Source: Blastocatellia bacterium (GTDB taxonomy: Bacteria > Acidobacteriota > Blastocatellia > Chloracidobacteriales > JADJPF01). From it: 64,000 nucleotides of DNA. How positions within the stretch are numbered: position 1 is the stretch's first letter; each line of letters starts with the position of its first letter. The stretch lies in NCBI GenBank assembly GCA_025057015.1, contig JANWYG010000019.1:1-64000 (forward strand), in the 5' to 3' direction. Below, one piece after another: positions 25,153 through 34,587 of this stretch. Below the pieces are notes generated by a model, which saw only the letters and a list, made by a program, of their open reading frames with translations, searched no databases and had not been told where the DNA came from. Position numbers and translations under genes: made by a program.

Positions 25153-25923
25153 ATGCCAAAACGGGATAAGACTGAGCGCAGAGGATCAACAACCGAGCTG
25201 GAGCGTTTTCTTGAGGGTGTAGGTGTACCAAAGTCATCCGAATTTGTTCCTGATGACTTTCAGTTACTAGCTGTCGAGCTGGTTACGGAACATGATCTAG
25301 ATGTGCTAGTTTCTGCTCCTACGGGTTCGGGTAAGACTTGGATAGCCATAGAAGCGATGAAGAGGATTCTGCAAGCTGGCAATAAAGCTTGGTACACTAC
25401 GCCGCTTAAGGCTCTTTCGAACGACAAGTTTCGTGAGTTTAGTAGTCTTTTTGGTGGAGAAAATGTCGGAATTTTGACCGGAGAGCGTAAAGTAAATCCT
25501 GCAGCCAACCTGATAGTTGCTACCACCGAGATCTACCGCAATGCACTTTATGATGCTATGAACACGCTCGAGCCTCTGAACATACGGCTAGTAGTGCTCG
25601 ATGAGGTACATTATCTAGCTGATAGAGGCCGCGGCGTCGTTTGGGAAGAGGCTATAATTTACTCTCCAGCAACTACGCGGATGCTCATGCTTTCGGCTAC
25701 AGTTGGTAACGCCCAAGAATTGGCCGACTGGGTTAGCTGGGCAAGAGGTTCTAAGTGTCGGCTCGTGATACACACCAAGCGACCGGTGCCTATGCGCTCG
25801 GGCTTCATAACTCCTGAAGGAGCCCTAGTGCCACTCTTCAAGAAAGGTACGTTGCATCCGGAGGTACTTAGAATTTGCGAAGAATCCAGGCAGAAGCGCT
25901 CAGACGACAGGGGAAGATATTGA
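25153..25923 (+). CDS. Ski2/Mtr4-like DEAD/DEAH helicase, N-terminal part (frameshifted gene)
   Basis: The first part of a superfamily-2 helicase. It holds the Q-like region, Walker A APTGSGKT, motif Ia TPLKALSNDK, motif II DEVH and motif III LSATVGN. The frame ends at 25923 just after HPEVLRICEESRQKR, in the inter-domain loop. The RecA2 domain continues in the -1 frame (25875-27563). Restoring one G in the GGGG run at 25910-25913 would join them as ...DDRGKILRFSVSP. This is therefore one broken gene, or a recoded one, or a sequencing error. ATG 25153 is taken; a TTG at 25138 overlaps the upstream stop. Confidence 0.8.
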   Translation: MPKRDKTERRGSTTELERFLEGVGVPKSSEFVPDDFQLLAVELVTEHDLDVLVSAPTGSGKTWIAIEAMKRILQAGNKAWYTTPLKALSNDKFREFSSLFGGENVGILTGERKVNPAANLIVATTEIYRNALYDAMNTLEPLNIRLVVLDEVHYLADRGRGVVWEEAIIYSPATTRMLMLSATVGNAQELADWVSWARGSKCRLVIHTKRPVPMRSGFITPEGALVPLFKKGTLHPEVLRICEESRQKRSDDRGRY

Positions 25924-27563
25924 GGTTTTCGGTTTCTCCCAAGTACATTGATACAATTAGGATTTTAGAAGAGCACAATCTATTGCCTGCTATAGTATTC
26001 ATAGGCAGCCGTCGAGGCTGCGACGAGGCTGCGCAGCGCTTTTTGGTATCCTCATTGTCTGATCTGGCAGGTTGTGTGCGCGAGAAGATATTAGCTGTAC
26101 TTACCGAATTTGATCCTGTTGAAGCTCAGTATATTCGTTCACATAGACACTTTCAGGTGTTGCTTCTTAAGGGTGTTGCTGCTCATCATGCTGGACACCT
26201 TCCTACTTGGAAGCACTTCGTGGAGACTTTGATGTCTAGGGGGTTACTGCGGGCGGTCTTTGCTACTACAACCCTTGCTGCTGGAGTAGACATGCCGGCG
26301 CGTACGGTAGTTATAACTGCTTCTAGCATCAGGGACGATGAAGGTCACCGTGACTTGAGAGCATTCGAGCTAGCGCAGATGACAGGCAGAGCAGGTAGAA
26401 GAGGTAGAGACAACGTAGGTTTTGCTATCTTTATTCCCGGCCCTTTTCAAGACATCCAGTTGATAAGCGGCTTGCTTGATAGTCCTCCAGAACCTATAGA
26501 AAGTACCTTCACTGCAAACTATACGATGGTTTTAAACCTGTTACAGCAGCATGCCGTAGACTCGGCTCGCGAGCTTGTAGAACGTAGTTTCGGGCAGTAT
26601 CAACGGTTAAAGAAGCGTTCTCAGCTCCTTCCAGAAAGTGAGAGGCTGCGCCGCTTGTTAGAGGATGACTCTAATGGTCGGCCTTGCAGTGATAGGATTT
26701 CTACCTGGAGCGAGTATAGAGCTACCCAACAGGAGATTTCTCTTGTAAAGGCTGAGGTTAGACGTGCTAGAAAGCAAGTTAAACTGGCAGCAGCTATTGG
26801 AATTTGTCAAGAAGAAATAGAAAGTTTGCGTTCCAAGCTGCAAACTTTGCAAGATAAGGCTGACAAATTCTTGTGCAATACTTGTCCGCAGCTTCAGAAA
26901 TGTGCTCGGCGAGTAGCCGTTTTGAAGCGGGCTCGACGTGAGTTTGCTAGTGTAGAACTGAAGCTGCGTGAGCTAGAACACGGTCTCTGGGAAAGATTTC
27001 TCGACTGTGCTACGCTTCTTCGCCAATACGGCTACTTGGACGAGGATCTACGTCCTACGGCCGATGGCGTTTGGGCAGCGCGGCTACGAGTAGAGAATAC
27101 TCTTTTTGTTGCAGAACTTGTTCGAACCGGTTACTTCTCTACATCTGATCCGAGGCTACTGGCTGCGCTGACTGGTGCTATAGCTGCTTCTGACCAAGAG
27201 ATAGCTATGAGGTACGTAGAGACCGACAAGCTTATACCTTACTACAGAAATGCCTTGACTATGGCTGTAGCAATAGCCCGGAAAATATCTCAAGAAGAAT
27301 ATAAAGCCGGGTTATGCTCTCCTACGCCTATAGTCATAGATGGTAATGCAGCGCGGCTGCTACTGTTTTGGGCCGATGAACAAGTCAAGTGGAGCGACTT
27401 ACTGAGGTATGTTATAGCTGACGAAGGCGATGTGGTGAGGCTCATATTGCGTACGTCTGACATTCTGGGACAACTTGTTCATCTTAAAGCAACACACCCT
27501 ACGATTGCCGATCTGGCACGTGAAGCTATACGGCTTATTCGTCGCCCGCCGGTGGAAGATTGA
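25875..27563 (+). CDS. Ski2/Mtr4-like helicase, C-terminal part (frameshifted gene)
   Basis: The second part of the same helicase. It carries IVFIGSRRGCDEA (motif IV region), a GVAAHHAGHLP segment, motif V (FATTTLAAGVDMPARTV) and motif VI (QMTGRAGRRG). A long helical region with a CNTCPQLQKC cysteine cluster follows, then a DSHCT-like C-terminal domain. The first available codon (TTG 25875) lies inside the first part and has no binding site, so this piece is not expected to start on its own. Without the N-terminal part it lacks the ATP-binding motifs. Intact homologues act in RNA turnover or processing. Confidence 0.8.
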   Translation: MRRIQAEALRRQGKILRFSVSPKYIDTIRILEEHNLLPAIVFIGSRRGCDEAAQRFLVSSLSDLAGCVREKILAVLTEFDPVEAQYIRSHRHFQVLLLKGVAAHHAGHLPTWKHFVETLMSRGLLRAVFATTTLAAGVDMPARTVVITASSIRDDEGHRDLRAFELAQMTGRAGRRGRDNVGFAIFIPGPFQDIQLISGLLDSPPEPIESTFTANYTMVLNLLQQHAVDSARELVERSFGQYQRLKKRSQLLPESERLRRLLEDDSNGRPCSDRISTWSEYRATQQEISLVKAEVRRARKQVKLAAAIGICQEEIESLRSKLQTLQDKADKFLCNTCPQLQKCARRVAVLKRARREFASVELKLRELEHGLWERFLDCATLLRQYGYLDEDLRPTADGVWAARLRVENTLFVAELVRTGYFSTSDPRLLAALTGAIAASDQEIAMRYVETDKLIPYYRNALTMAVAIARKISQEEYKAGLCSPTPIVIDGNAARLLLFWADEQVKWSDLLRYVIADEGDVVRLILRTSDILGQLVHLKATHPTIADLAREAIRLIRRPPVED

Positions 27564-27565
27564 AG

Positions 27566-27922
27566 ATGAGAGTTTATGCTTCTGTAGCGGATCTTATATT
27601 TGCTTCTAAGATTACCGGTACTGCTCAGAAACTTGGTGTTGAAGTACACTTTTACCGTGACCTGGATGATTTGCTTGCTTCGGCTGAGCAGCTTAGGCCC
27701 GATCTGTTTATACTCGATCTTGATAGCAGCAAGCTCGATTCGCTTGAAGTAATAAGGAGTTTGAAGGCAAAGCCTCAACTGAGGCAAGTACCTATCGTCG
27801 CTTTTTTGAGCCATGTGCGAACGGATTTAAAGAAAGAGGCTGAACTGGCTGGTTGTGATCGAGTGCTTGCTCGCTCTCAATTTAATGCTCGAATAGTTGA
27901 GATACTGACCGGTAAGCTATAA
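27566..27922 (+). CDS. Divergent receiver-domain protein
   Basis: A 118-residue single-domain response-regulator fold. The likely phospho-acceptor is in DLFILDLDSS. The N-terminal acidic pair is absent (VYASVADLIFAS) and the conserved lysine is replaced (VLARSQF). It may thus be a pseudo-receiver regulated by binding and not by phosphorylation. ATG 27566 sits three bases after the helicase stop, so it is coupled to that gene; the in-frame TTG at 27560 is less likely. Confidence 0.75.
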   Translation: MRVYASVADLIFASKITGTAQKLGVEVHFYRDLDDLLASAEQLRPDLFILDLDSSKLDSLEVIRSLKAKPQLRQVPIVAFLSHVRTDLKKEAELAGCDRVLARSQFNARIVEILTGKL

Positions 27923-28041
27923 ACTTGTCTAACTCTTACCGAGAGCTTTATTGTTTGGTAGCGGGCATTGTGGTAGCATGTCTTTCGACTTTAAGATGAA
28001 AGGAAAAGAAGGTTCATCCTTATGAGCGAGTTTTTATGAAG

Positions 28042-28065
28042 GCAGGCTCTTGGTCAAGGGCCTGC
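28042..28065 (+). other. Near-perfect inverted repeat just upstream of a small gene
   Basis: Arms of 11 bp (28042-28052 and 28055-28065, GCAGGCTCTTG and CAAGGGCCTGC, one G-U equivalent mismatch) are separated by 2 bp. In RNA this gives a compact hairpin ending five bases before the AGGAGG site of the gene at 28081. It could gate ribosome access or end transcripts from upstream; no U run follows. Confidence 0.45.
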
Positions 28066-28080
28066 TGCCAGGAGGTAGTT

Positions 28081-28326
28081 ATGGCAATGACCATGAGGCA
28101 AGAACTCTCCTTCAGAATACGCAACTTGGATGATACGCAAGTAGCCGAAGCCCTTAGATTAATCTCTTCTATTCAATCAGCGAATGAATCCAAAGAGGAT
28201 ATAATAGAAGACACTCTTATAGCTTCTTTAGAAAACGCTTGGGAAAACAGAAAGGCACGTCAGGTGTACGAATGGGACAAGGTGCGGCGGCGTGCCGAGC
28301 AAGAGTACTACAGGTTGTATAAGTAG
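28081..28326 (+). CDS. Small unknown helical protein
   Basis: 81 residues from ATG 28081, chosen because AGGAGG (28070-28075) precedes it. The longer frame from 28036 runs through a hairpin and has no site. The protein is charged and predicted helical (QELSFRIRNLDDTQVAEALRL ... WDKVRRRAEQEYYRLYK). No known domain is recognised; it could be a small regulator or antitoxin-like protein, but no toxin partner is present. It precedes the PBP1A gene by 17 bases and may share its transcript. Confidence 0.6.
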   Translation: MAMTMRQELSFRIRNLDDTQVAEALRLISSIQSANESKEDIIEDTLIASLENAWENRKARQVYEWDKVRRRAEQEYYRLYK

Positions 28327-28343
28327 TTCCAGTAGGTAAATAA

Positions 28344-30731
28344 ATGCGGAAAGAAGCTGGCAAGCCGCAGCCTGCCTCGCAGAACTTAATACAAAAGGCG
28401 TTTTATAAGTCTACTTTCCTTGCGCTTTGGTTGCTGTCTGTAGTGCTTGGAGTAGCTACAGGCCTGACTATTTCTTATCAAGCCGAACTTATGGATGAGG
28501 CAAAGCAGGTTCTACAGCTAGCTAATTATAAGCCTAGCCTTGTCAGTCAGGTCATAGCAGATGATGGTAAGACCGTAATAGGAGAATTTGCGTTCGAGCG
28601 CAGAATACCCCTTTCATACGATGAGATACCGGAAAGGATGAAACAGGCCATTATAGCCATAGAAGACAGCAGATTTGAAAGCCACTGGGGAATAGACCCT
28701 ATAGGTATTCTGCGTGCTGGTTGGAGAAATTTTCAGGCTGGAGCTACAGTTGAAGGAGGATCTACACTGACCCAGCAGCTTGCCAAGATGCTTTTCCTTA
28801 CGCCTGAAAAGACTTTTACGAGAAAGGCCAAGGAAGCATTGCTCGCTATTCAGATAGAAAGATATTTTTCCAAGCAACAGATAATGGAGATGTACTGTAA
28901 TCAGATCTTTTTAGGCGGTGGCGCATATGGTGTTGAAGCTGGTGCTGAGTATTATTTTGGAAAAAAATTGTCTGAGTTGAGCTTGGAAGAGTATGCTTTG
29001 CTTGCTGCGATTCCGAAAGCACCTAGCTATTATTCACCAATACGCAATCCCAAAAATGCAAGGCTGCGCAGAGACTTAGTCTTGGAAAATATGGCTCAAG
29101 AAGGATTCATCACGCGCAAGGAATGTGAAGAGGCAAAGAGCAAGCCGATAAAGCTAAGACTTCAGTCAAGGGATGTAAATACTAATTCTCCATATGCGTA
29201 TTTTGTCGAGGAAGTCAGACAGTACATGGAAGACAGCTACGGTACCAGGAAGTTGCATACTTCGGGACTGAAAATCTACACTACGTTAAATGTTGAGGCC
29301 CAGCGACATGCAGTTCAGGACGTAAAGCGTGGGCTACACGAATATGACCGGCGACATCCTAAATGGCGGGGTAACTTGCCAAATGTTATTGAAGATGAGC
29401 AAGTAAAGGATCTAGATAGCTATCATTTGCCAGATTGGGACCATAGTTTGACCGAAGGTGCTTATGTTCAAGGTTTAGTGATGCAGGTGACCGATAAGGC
29501 AGCTCAGGTTCGTTTTCGAGACTATATGGCGACCGTTACTGCCAAAGAGGCTGCTTTGTCGCGTAAGTCTATACTGGAGACATTTAAGCGCGGCGATCTT
29601 CCGATTTTTTACATCAAGAAGCTCGATCATGAAAAGAAGCAAGCCTTTGTGGTGCTCGAACAGTTGCCTGCCGTCAACGGGGCTTTCGTCTGCATAGATG
29701 TAAAGACAGGCGAAGTGAAGGTTATGGTGGGTGGCTACGACTTTAAATACTCCAAGTTTAATAATGCTACTCAAGCGAACAGGCAGACAGGTTCGGTCTT
29801 TAAGCCGTTCATATATGCTGCAGCTATAGAAAACGGTTGGACTGTAGACGATTATGTTGCGGATACGCCGTTTGTACAAGGAGATTGGATGCCCAAAAAC
29901 TATGACGGAAAGTTTATGGGTGTCATTTCCCTGAAGACTGCTTTAGCACAGTCGAGAAACATTCCTGCTGTCCGATTGCTGCAGTCTGTCGGTGTACAGA
30001 AAGGTGCCGAGCTAGTTAAGCGGTTTGGTATAAAAAATCCTATGGCACCTTACCTACCATCGGCACTTGGCGCAACAGAGGTACCTCTCATAGAACTCGT
30101 TTCTGCTTATGGAGTGTTTGCTAATGAAGGAGTGCTTGTTGAGCCTCACATTATTAGAAAAGTAGTGGATTATGAGGGTAAGGTGCTGGAAGAGTTTACC
30201 CCGCGCTCTAGACAGGTAATCTCTCCCTACGTTGCCGCTTCTATGGTAACACTTATGCGCGGCGTGGTTGAAAATGGTACGGCAGCAAGGATAAAGTCCG
30301 TAACTGAAGGTGATCTTGCAAAACGTGAGATTGCGGGCAAAACTGGTACAGTAAATGACTTTACCGACGCTTGGTTTATAGGCTATACGCCAAGTGTCGT
30401 AGCAGGCTTTTGGATAGGCTATCCCGGAGAAAAGCGTTCTCTCGGTGAAGGGGAGACCGGAGCACAAGCAGCACTGCCGGTTTGGATATCCTTTATGAAG
30501 TATTATCTTAATGGTAAGCCAATAGAGAAATTTCCAAAGATGCCTGAGCCTGACTCAGCTCTCAAGAAACTACAAGCCCAACGTGCGAAGCAGATACTAG
30601 AAGAGCTGAAAACTGCTATGCCTGAGATCGATCCTTCGATGTTACCTTTGCCACCTAGCCTAAGACCTCAGGATTCGGATGACCCTGCTGAAGATGGCGA
30701 AAGTGAGCACAGAAGACAGGACTTGTATTAA
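28344..30731 (+). CDS. mrcA: Penicillin-binding protein 1A, bifunctional transglycosylase/transpeptidase
   Basis: A 795-residue class A PBP that polymerises and cross-links peptidoglycan in the periplasm. A short cytoplasmic tail and one anchor helix (about 25-47) lead to a GT51 domain with [10 protein letters not shown] and [11 protein letters not shown]. An OB-like insert (about 370-420) follows, then the transpeptidase domain with SVFK (nucleophile), SRN and KTGT motifs. A proline-rich charged tail ends the protein. All catalytic motifs are intact and the length is typical. Confidence 0.96.
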   Translation: MRKEAGKPQPASQNLIQKAFYKSTFLALWLLSVVLGVATGLTISYQAELMDEAKQVLQLANYKPSLVSQVIADDGKTVIGEFAFERRIPLSYDEIPERMKQAIIAIEDSRFESHWGIDPIGILRAGWRNFQAGATVEGGSTLTQQLAKMLFLTPEKTFTRKAKEALLAIQIERYFSKQQIMEMYCNQIFLGGGAYGVEAGAEYYFGKKLSELSLEEYALLAAIPKAPSYYSPIRNPKNARLRRDLVLENMAQEGFITRKECEEAKSKPIKLRLQSRDVNTNSPYAYFVEEVRQYMEDSYGTRKLHTSGLKIYTTLNVEAQRHAVQDVKRGLHEYDRRHPKWRGNLPNVIEDEQVKDLDSYHLPDWDHSLTEGAYVQGLVMQVTDKAAQVRFRDYMATVTAKEAALSRKSILETFKRGDLPIFYIKKLDHEKKQAFVVLEQLPAVNGAFVCIDVKTGEVKVMVGGYDFKYSKFNNATQANRQTGSVFKPFIYAAAIENGWTVDDYVADTPFVQGDWMPKNYDGKFMGVISLKTALAQSRNIPAVRLLQSVGVQKGAELVKRFGIKNPMAPYLPSALGATEVPLIELVSAYGVFANEGVLVEPHIIRKVVDYEGKVLEEFTPRSRQVISPYVAASMVTLMRGVVENGTAARIKSVTEGDLAKREIAGKTGTVNDFTDAWFIGYTPSVVAGFWIGYPGEKRSLGEGETGAQAALPVWISFMKYYLNGKPIEKFPKMPEPDSALKKLQAQRAKQILEELKTAMPEIDPSMLPLPPSLRPQDSDDPAEDGESEHRRQDLY

Positions 30732-30790
30732 CTCGCCAGATTGAATCATTTGTTGGTATTAAGGTAGAATCTTCAGGGAAACACAGTGAT

Positions 30791-31882
30791 ATGAGTACCT
30801 TAACAGAGTTGTTGGATATAGAAGAAAAGGTGATAAGCGGTGAGCGCTTGTCGTTTGAAGATGGTTTGAGACTTTTCCAGAGTGATGATTTGGCCACCAT
30901 CGGTAGGCTAGCAAACTCCGTTAGGCGCCGCAGGCACGGTAAGCGTACCTACTTTAACATCAATCGTCATCTCAACCCGACGAACGTTTGCTATTGGGAC
31001 TGTGGTTTTTGTGCCTTCTATCGAAAACTTGGCCAGGAAGGAGCTTACACACTTTCCATAGAACAGTGTGTAGAAGCTGTAGCAAAAGCAAGTGAAGCTG
31101 GAGCTACGGAAGTGCATATCGTCGGCGGACTGCATCCGAAATTGCCGTTTCAGTACTATCTTGACCTGCTTAGAGCGCTAAAGTTGGCGTTCCCAAAGAT
31201 ACACCTTAAAGCGTTCACTATGGTCGAACTAGATCATTTCAAGCGAATCACGCACAAGACGGACGAGTACGTAATAGAAAAGTTGTTGGAGGCTGGCTTG
31301 GACTCTTGTCCAGGTGGAGGAGCTGAGATATTCCACGAGGAAGTACGCAGCAAGATCTGTAAACATAAAACTTCTGCTGAACGCTGGCTTGAGCTTGCTG
31401 CAAAGGTACACCGTTATGGAATAAGATCAAATGCAACGATGCTTTATGGGCATATAGAAAATTATGAGCATAGAGTAGATCATCTGCTAAGGCTGAGAGC
31501 ACTGCAAGATGAAACCGGAGGATTTCAGTGTTTTATACCCTTAGCCTTTCATCCCAAAGACACAGAATATGCGCACTTACCGGGGCCTTCGGCTGTAGAC
31601 TCGCTCAAGACCGTAGCAGTTTCTAGGTTGTTGCTGGATAACTTCGAGCATATAAAGGCTTACTGGGTGATGCTTGGGAAACAGCTAGCTCAAGTCGCCC
31701 TGCATTTCGGCGCAAATGACCTGGATGGGACTGTCATGGAAGAGCGTATTACTTACGCTGCCGGTCAAGTTTCCGAGCGCGAAGCGAAACGTAATGAGCT
31801 TATAGCGCTAATTACAGAAGCTGGTCTCGAAGCAGTTGAACGCGATACGCTCTACCGACCAATAGCCGAGGTGGCACGATGA
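30791..31882 (+). CDS. mqnE: Aminofutalosine synthase
   Basis: A 363-residue radical-SAM enzyme of the futalosine menaquinone pathway, joining SAM with the chorismate-derived carboxyvinyl-oxybenzoate to give aminofutalosine. The cluster motif [10 protein letters not shown] (CxxxCxxC, about residues 67-74) is present, as are [15 protein letters not shown] and the family N-terminus ([20 protein letters not shown]). The alternative, MqnC or CofH, is less likely given the direct coupling to mqnD. The ATGA overlap at 31879-31882 links it to mqnD. Confidence 0.92.
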   Translation: MSTLTELLDIEEKVISGERLSFEDGLRLFQSDDLATIGRLANSVRRRRHGKRTYFNINRHLNPTNVCYWDCGFCAFYRKLGQEGAYTLSIEQCVEAVAKASEAGATEVHIVGGLHPKLPFQYYLDLLRALKLAFPKIHLKAFTMVELDHFKRITHKTDEYVIEKLLEAGLDSCPGGGAEIFHEEVRSKICKHKTSAERWLELAAKVHRYGIRSNATMLYGHIENYEHRVDHLLRLRALQDETGGFQCFIPLAFHPKDTEYAHLPGPSAVDSLKTVAVSRLLLDNFEHIKAYWVMLGKQLAQVALHFGANDLDGTVMEERITYAAGQVSEREAKRNELIALITEAGLEAVERDTLYRPIAEVAR

Positions 31883-32706
31883 TGCAAATAAAGCTTGCTC
31901 ATAGCCCCGACTCCGACGACGCTTTTATGTTCTATGCTTTGGCAAAGGAGAAGATAGATACTGGAGACCTGCATTTTACTCATGTACTCGAGCCTATCGA
32001 AGTGCTCAACCAAAAAGCACTAGACTGTGTCTATGACGTAACGGCGCTTTCGTTTCATGCTTATGCTTATTTGGCTGACAAATATCTTCTTCTTTCTTCT
32101 GGCGCAAGTATGGGCGAGCGCTACGGACCTATAGTAGTGGCTCGAAGGCCGGACTATGATTTTCGTGGAAAAATAGCCGTGCCCGGTACTTTGACGACAG
32201 CGTTTCTAATGCTCAAGCTCTTTTGTCCGAAGTTTGACTACGAGGTTGTGCGCTTCGATCAGATAATAGGAGAAGTAGCCAGAGGTAATTTTGACGCGGG
32301 ACTCATCATTCATGAAGGACAGCTGACTTACGCTACCGCAGGCTTGTATAAGGTAGTCGATCTCGGTCAATGGTGGTATGAGAGGACGTTGATGCCGCTA
32401 CCACTTGGCGGTAATGCGGTACGTAGCAGTCTTCCTTCAAAAGTAGTGGCACAGATTGATCGGCTGCTAAGGCAGAGCATCCGCTATGCGCTAGAACATA
32501 AGGCGGAGGCCCTCGATTATGCATTGCAGTTTGCTCGTGACATGGATAGGCAGCTAGCAAATAGTTTTGTATCCATGTATGTAAATCAAAGAACTTTGGA
32601 CTATGGTGAACAAGGTAAGCTAGCTGTAAGGCTACTTCTGGAAGAAGGACGTAAAGCAGGCATAATTCCTCATAAAGTAGACGTTCGGTTTATTGATGAG
32701 ATGTAA
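31879..32706 (+). CDS. mqnD: 1,4-dihydroxy-6-naphthoate synthase
   Basis: A 275-residue periplasmic-binding-protein-like enzyme that converts cyclic de-hypoxanthinylfutalosine to 1,4-dihydroxy-6-naphthoate, the menaquinone ring precursor. The family signature [14 protein letters not shown] opens the protein, followed by [16 protein letters not shown] and the active-site [13 protein letters not shown] region. With mqnE it shows that the cell makes menaquinone by the futalosine route, the likely electron donor for the nar cluster downstream. It overlaps mqnE by 4 bp and the next gene by 11 bp. Confidence 0.94.
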   Translation: MMQIKLAHSPDSDDAFMFYALAKEKIDTGDLHFTHVLEPIEVLNQKALDCVYDVTALSFHAYAYLADKYLLLSSGASMGERYGPIVVARRPDYDFRGKIAVPGTLTTAFLMLKLFCPKFDYEVVRFDQIIGEVARGNFDAGLIIHEGQLTYATAGLYKVVDLGQWWYERTLMPLPLGGNAVRSSLPSKVVAQIDRLLRQSIRYALEHKAEALDYALQFARDMDRQLANSFVSMYVNQRTLDYGEQGKLAVRLLLEEGRKAGIIPHKVDVRFIDEM

Positions 32707-33790
32707 GGTATTTTCGGCTCTACTACTTTTGTTTGTAACGGCTGTAGTGCAGGCAGCTACTAAGCGGCTCTTCTTGTACGTGAACAACAATGACTTCGAA
32801 AACAGCGTGAGCGGTTTTGAAGTACTACCAAACGGAACGTTACGAAGATTGCCAGGATCGCCTTTTCCTACGGGTGGACTTGCAGGACGCACGCCTAATC
32901 TGAATAGTATTGCCGTTAGCAAAAAGGGTAGGATGCTATTTGTCACTAATAATATGGATAACACTTTGAGTGGCTTTTACATCCAGTCAGATGGCTCGCT
33001 TCGGAGGTTTGCAGTGGTGTCAACTGGCGGGATGTCACCTACTGGAGTAGTTTCTAACAAGCGCGGCACGCGTGTGCTAGTAGCTAATACTGGTTCTGAC
33101 AACATAGCAGTGTTTGAGGTTGCTAACGGGCAGATCAGGCCAGTTGCTGGCTCACCGTTTGCGGCAAGCAACGGGCCTGTAGGGCTAGTACTTAATAAAC
33201 CTGGTACGGTGCTTTTCTGTAGCAACCAGTTTACTTCTGGTGTGAGCAGTTTTTCCGTAGATAGCTCCGGGCGAGTCAAGCTCATAGGAACGTTTCCTAC
33301 TCTTGGGCTACAACAGCAGGGGCTTGCACTGCAGCGCAAGGGAGCATTACTGTACGTAACCGGTATGGCATCAAATACGGTAAGCGTTCTTAGCGTAGAT
33401 CTCAATACTGGACAAATGAAACTTGTAGAGGGGGCGCCGTTTTATACTGATGGTGATAAGCCGCTCGATGTTGCTGTTGAGCCTGGCGGTAGATTTGTAT
33501 ACGTGTCTAATAGCAACAGCGGGACAATAACGGCTTATGAGACTGTCCAAGGTGGAGGGTTACGTAAGCTCCAGGGGTCACCGTTTCTTGCTACTGGCGT
33601 AGGCCCTGCTGGAATGGTCTTTGACTCAAGCGGTAGCTTGCTGTTTGTAGTAAACGGTGGTTTTGGTGGCTCTAAAGATGTGAGTGTCTACAAGAGGGAT
33701 TCTAGCGGTAGATTGCAACCTGTAGGCTCTCCCATTTCTACTGGCTCGATAGGAATTCCGTCAGGAATAACTCTGGTGGAGCTTGATTAG
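32696..33790 (+). CDS. Secreted seven-bladed beta-propeller protein (lactonase/YncE-like)
   Basis: 364 residues: a signal peptide ([20 protein letters not shown]) then repeated propeller blades of the type RMLFVTNNMDNTLSGF, RVLVANTGSDNIAVFEV and FVYVSNSNSGTITAYE. The YVSNxxxxTVxxY-like repeats match the lactonase_2/YncE group. Members include 6-phosphogluconolactonase, but exported relatives mostly have unknown roles. ATG 32696 overlaps the end of mqnD by 11 bp; an in-frame TTG at 32693 is less likely. Confidence 0.85.
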   Translation: MRCKVFSALLLLFVTAVVQAATKRLFLYVNNNDFENSVSGFEVLPNGTLRRLPGSPFPTGGLAGRTPNLNSIAVSKKGRMLFVTNNMDNTLSGFYIQSDGSLRRFAVVSTGGMSPTGVVSNKRGTRVLVANTGSDNIAVFEVANGQIRPVAGSPFAASNGPVGLVLNKPGTVLFCSNQFTSGVSSFSVDSSGRVKLIGTFPTLGLQQQGLALQRKGALLYVTGMASNTVSVLSVDLNTGQMKLVEGAPFYTDGDKPLDVAVEPGGRFVYVSNSNSGTITAYETVQGGGLRKLQGSPFLATGVGPAGMVFDSSGSLLFVVNGGFGGSKDVSVYKRDSSGRLQPVGSPISTGSIGIPSGITLVELD

Positions 33791-33844
33791 GCTCATAACA
33801 AGCTGAACTATGCTTAGATTTTTGTTGAGTGGAGGGCCCTGAAC

Positions 33845-34552
33845 ATGGAAAATCCACAAAGATCAGTACGGACACTAGCTGTAGATGTAGGTGGCAGTGG
33901 AATTAAAGTAATGGTGCTTGATGAGAAGGGAACGCCTCTAACAGAACGGGCTCGGCAAGAAACTCCTAGGCCTGCAAAACCTGCACCAATTCTTAAGGTC
34001 ATTAGCGAACTAGCGGCTACGCAAGGTGAGTTTGACCGCGTCTCGGTAGGCTTCCCTGGCGTTGTGCACGATGGCGTAACTCATACAGCTCCAAACCTCG
34101 ATCCTGATTGGGAAGGTTTTCCCCTTGCTGAAGAACTGTCTAAAATGCTCGGTAAACCAGTGCGTGTTGCAAATGATGCTGATGTCCAGGGTTATGGCGC
34201 TATTTCTGGCCAAGGTCTCGAGCTGGTGCTTACCTTAGGCACGGGGCTAGGATCAGCCCTTTTTATCAACGGTAGATTAGTACCAAACCTAGAACTTGCA
34301 CATCATCCTTTCAGAAAGGGCGAAACATATGAAGAACAGGTCGGTCGTGCAGCACTTGACAGAATAGGCAAGGCCAAGTGGAATCGTCGAGTGCGTCGTA
34401 TGATAGACCTTTTGCAGAGGACAATTAACTACCATACTCTCTATATTGGCGGAGGTAATGCAAAAAAGCTTGTAGGGGACCTACCAGCTAACGTCAAGAT
34501 AGTGAGTAATGAAGCAGGTCTGCTAGGTGGTATAGCCCTCTGGCGTGAGTAG
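33845..34552 (+). CDS. ppgK: Polyphosphate glucokinase (ROK family)
   Basis: A 235-residue ROK kinase that phosphorylates glucose using polyphosphate. The phosphate-binding loop is VDVGGSGIKV (about residues 13-22), with the catalytic-aspartate segment VRVANDADVQGYG, LTLGTGLGSALF and LELAHHPFRKGETYEEQVGRAAL in the positions used by PpgK. The compact length also favours PpgK over ordinary glucokinases. The usual CxCGxxGC zinc motif of ROK proteins is absent, as in PpgK. It has its own leader after the propeller gene. Confidence 0.9.
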   Translation: MENPQRSVRTLAVDVGGSGIKVMVLDEKGTPLTERARQETPRPAKPAPILKVISELAATQGEFDRVSVGFPGVVHDGVTHTAPNLDPDWEGFPLAEELSKMLGKPVRVANDADVQGYGAISGQGLELVLTLGTGLGSALFINGRLVPNLELAHHPFRKGETYEEQVGRAALDRIGKAKWNRRVRRMIDLLQRTINYHTLYIGGGNAKKLVGDLPANVKIVSNEAGLLGGIALWRE

Positions 34553-34587
34553 CTCCAGAGGTAAAAGTAATGGAGGAGTAAGAATTT

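Noticed and set aside
25900-25925. Programmed -1 ribosomal frameshift in the helicase
   Set aside because: No classic X XXY YYZ slippery heptamer fits the frame around the GGGG run and no obvious downstream stimulator was seen; a missing base is simpler. Kept only as a possibility in the finding.
32696-33790. 6-phosphogluconolactonase (pgl)
   Set aside because: The propeller fold matches, but the signal peptide places it outside the cytoplasm and no pentose-phosphate gene is adjacent, so the specific name is not supported.
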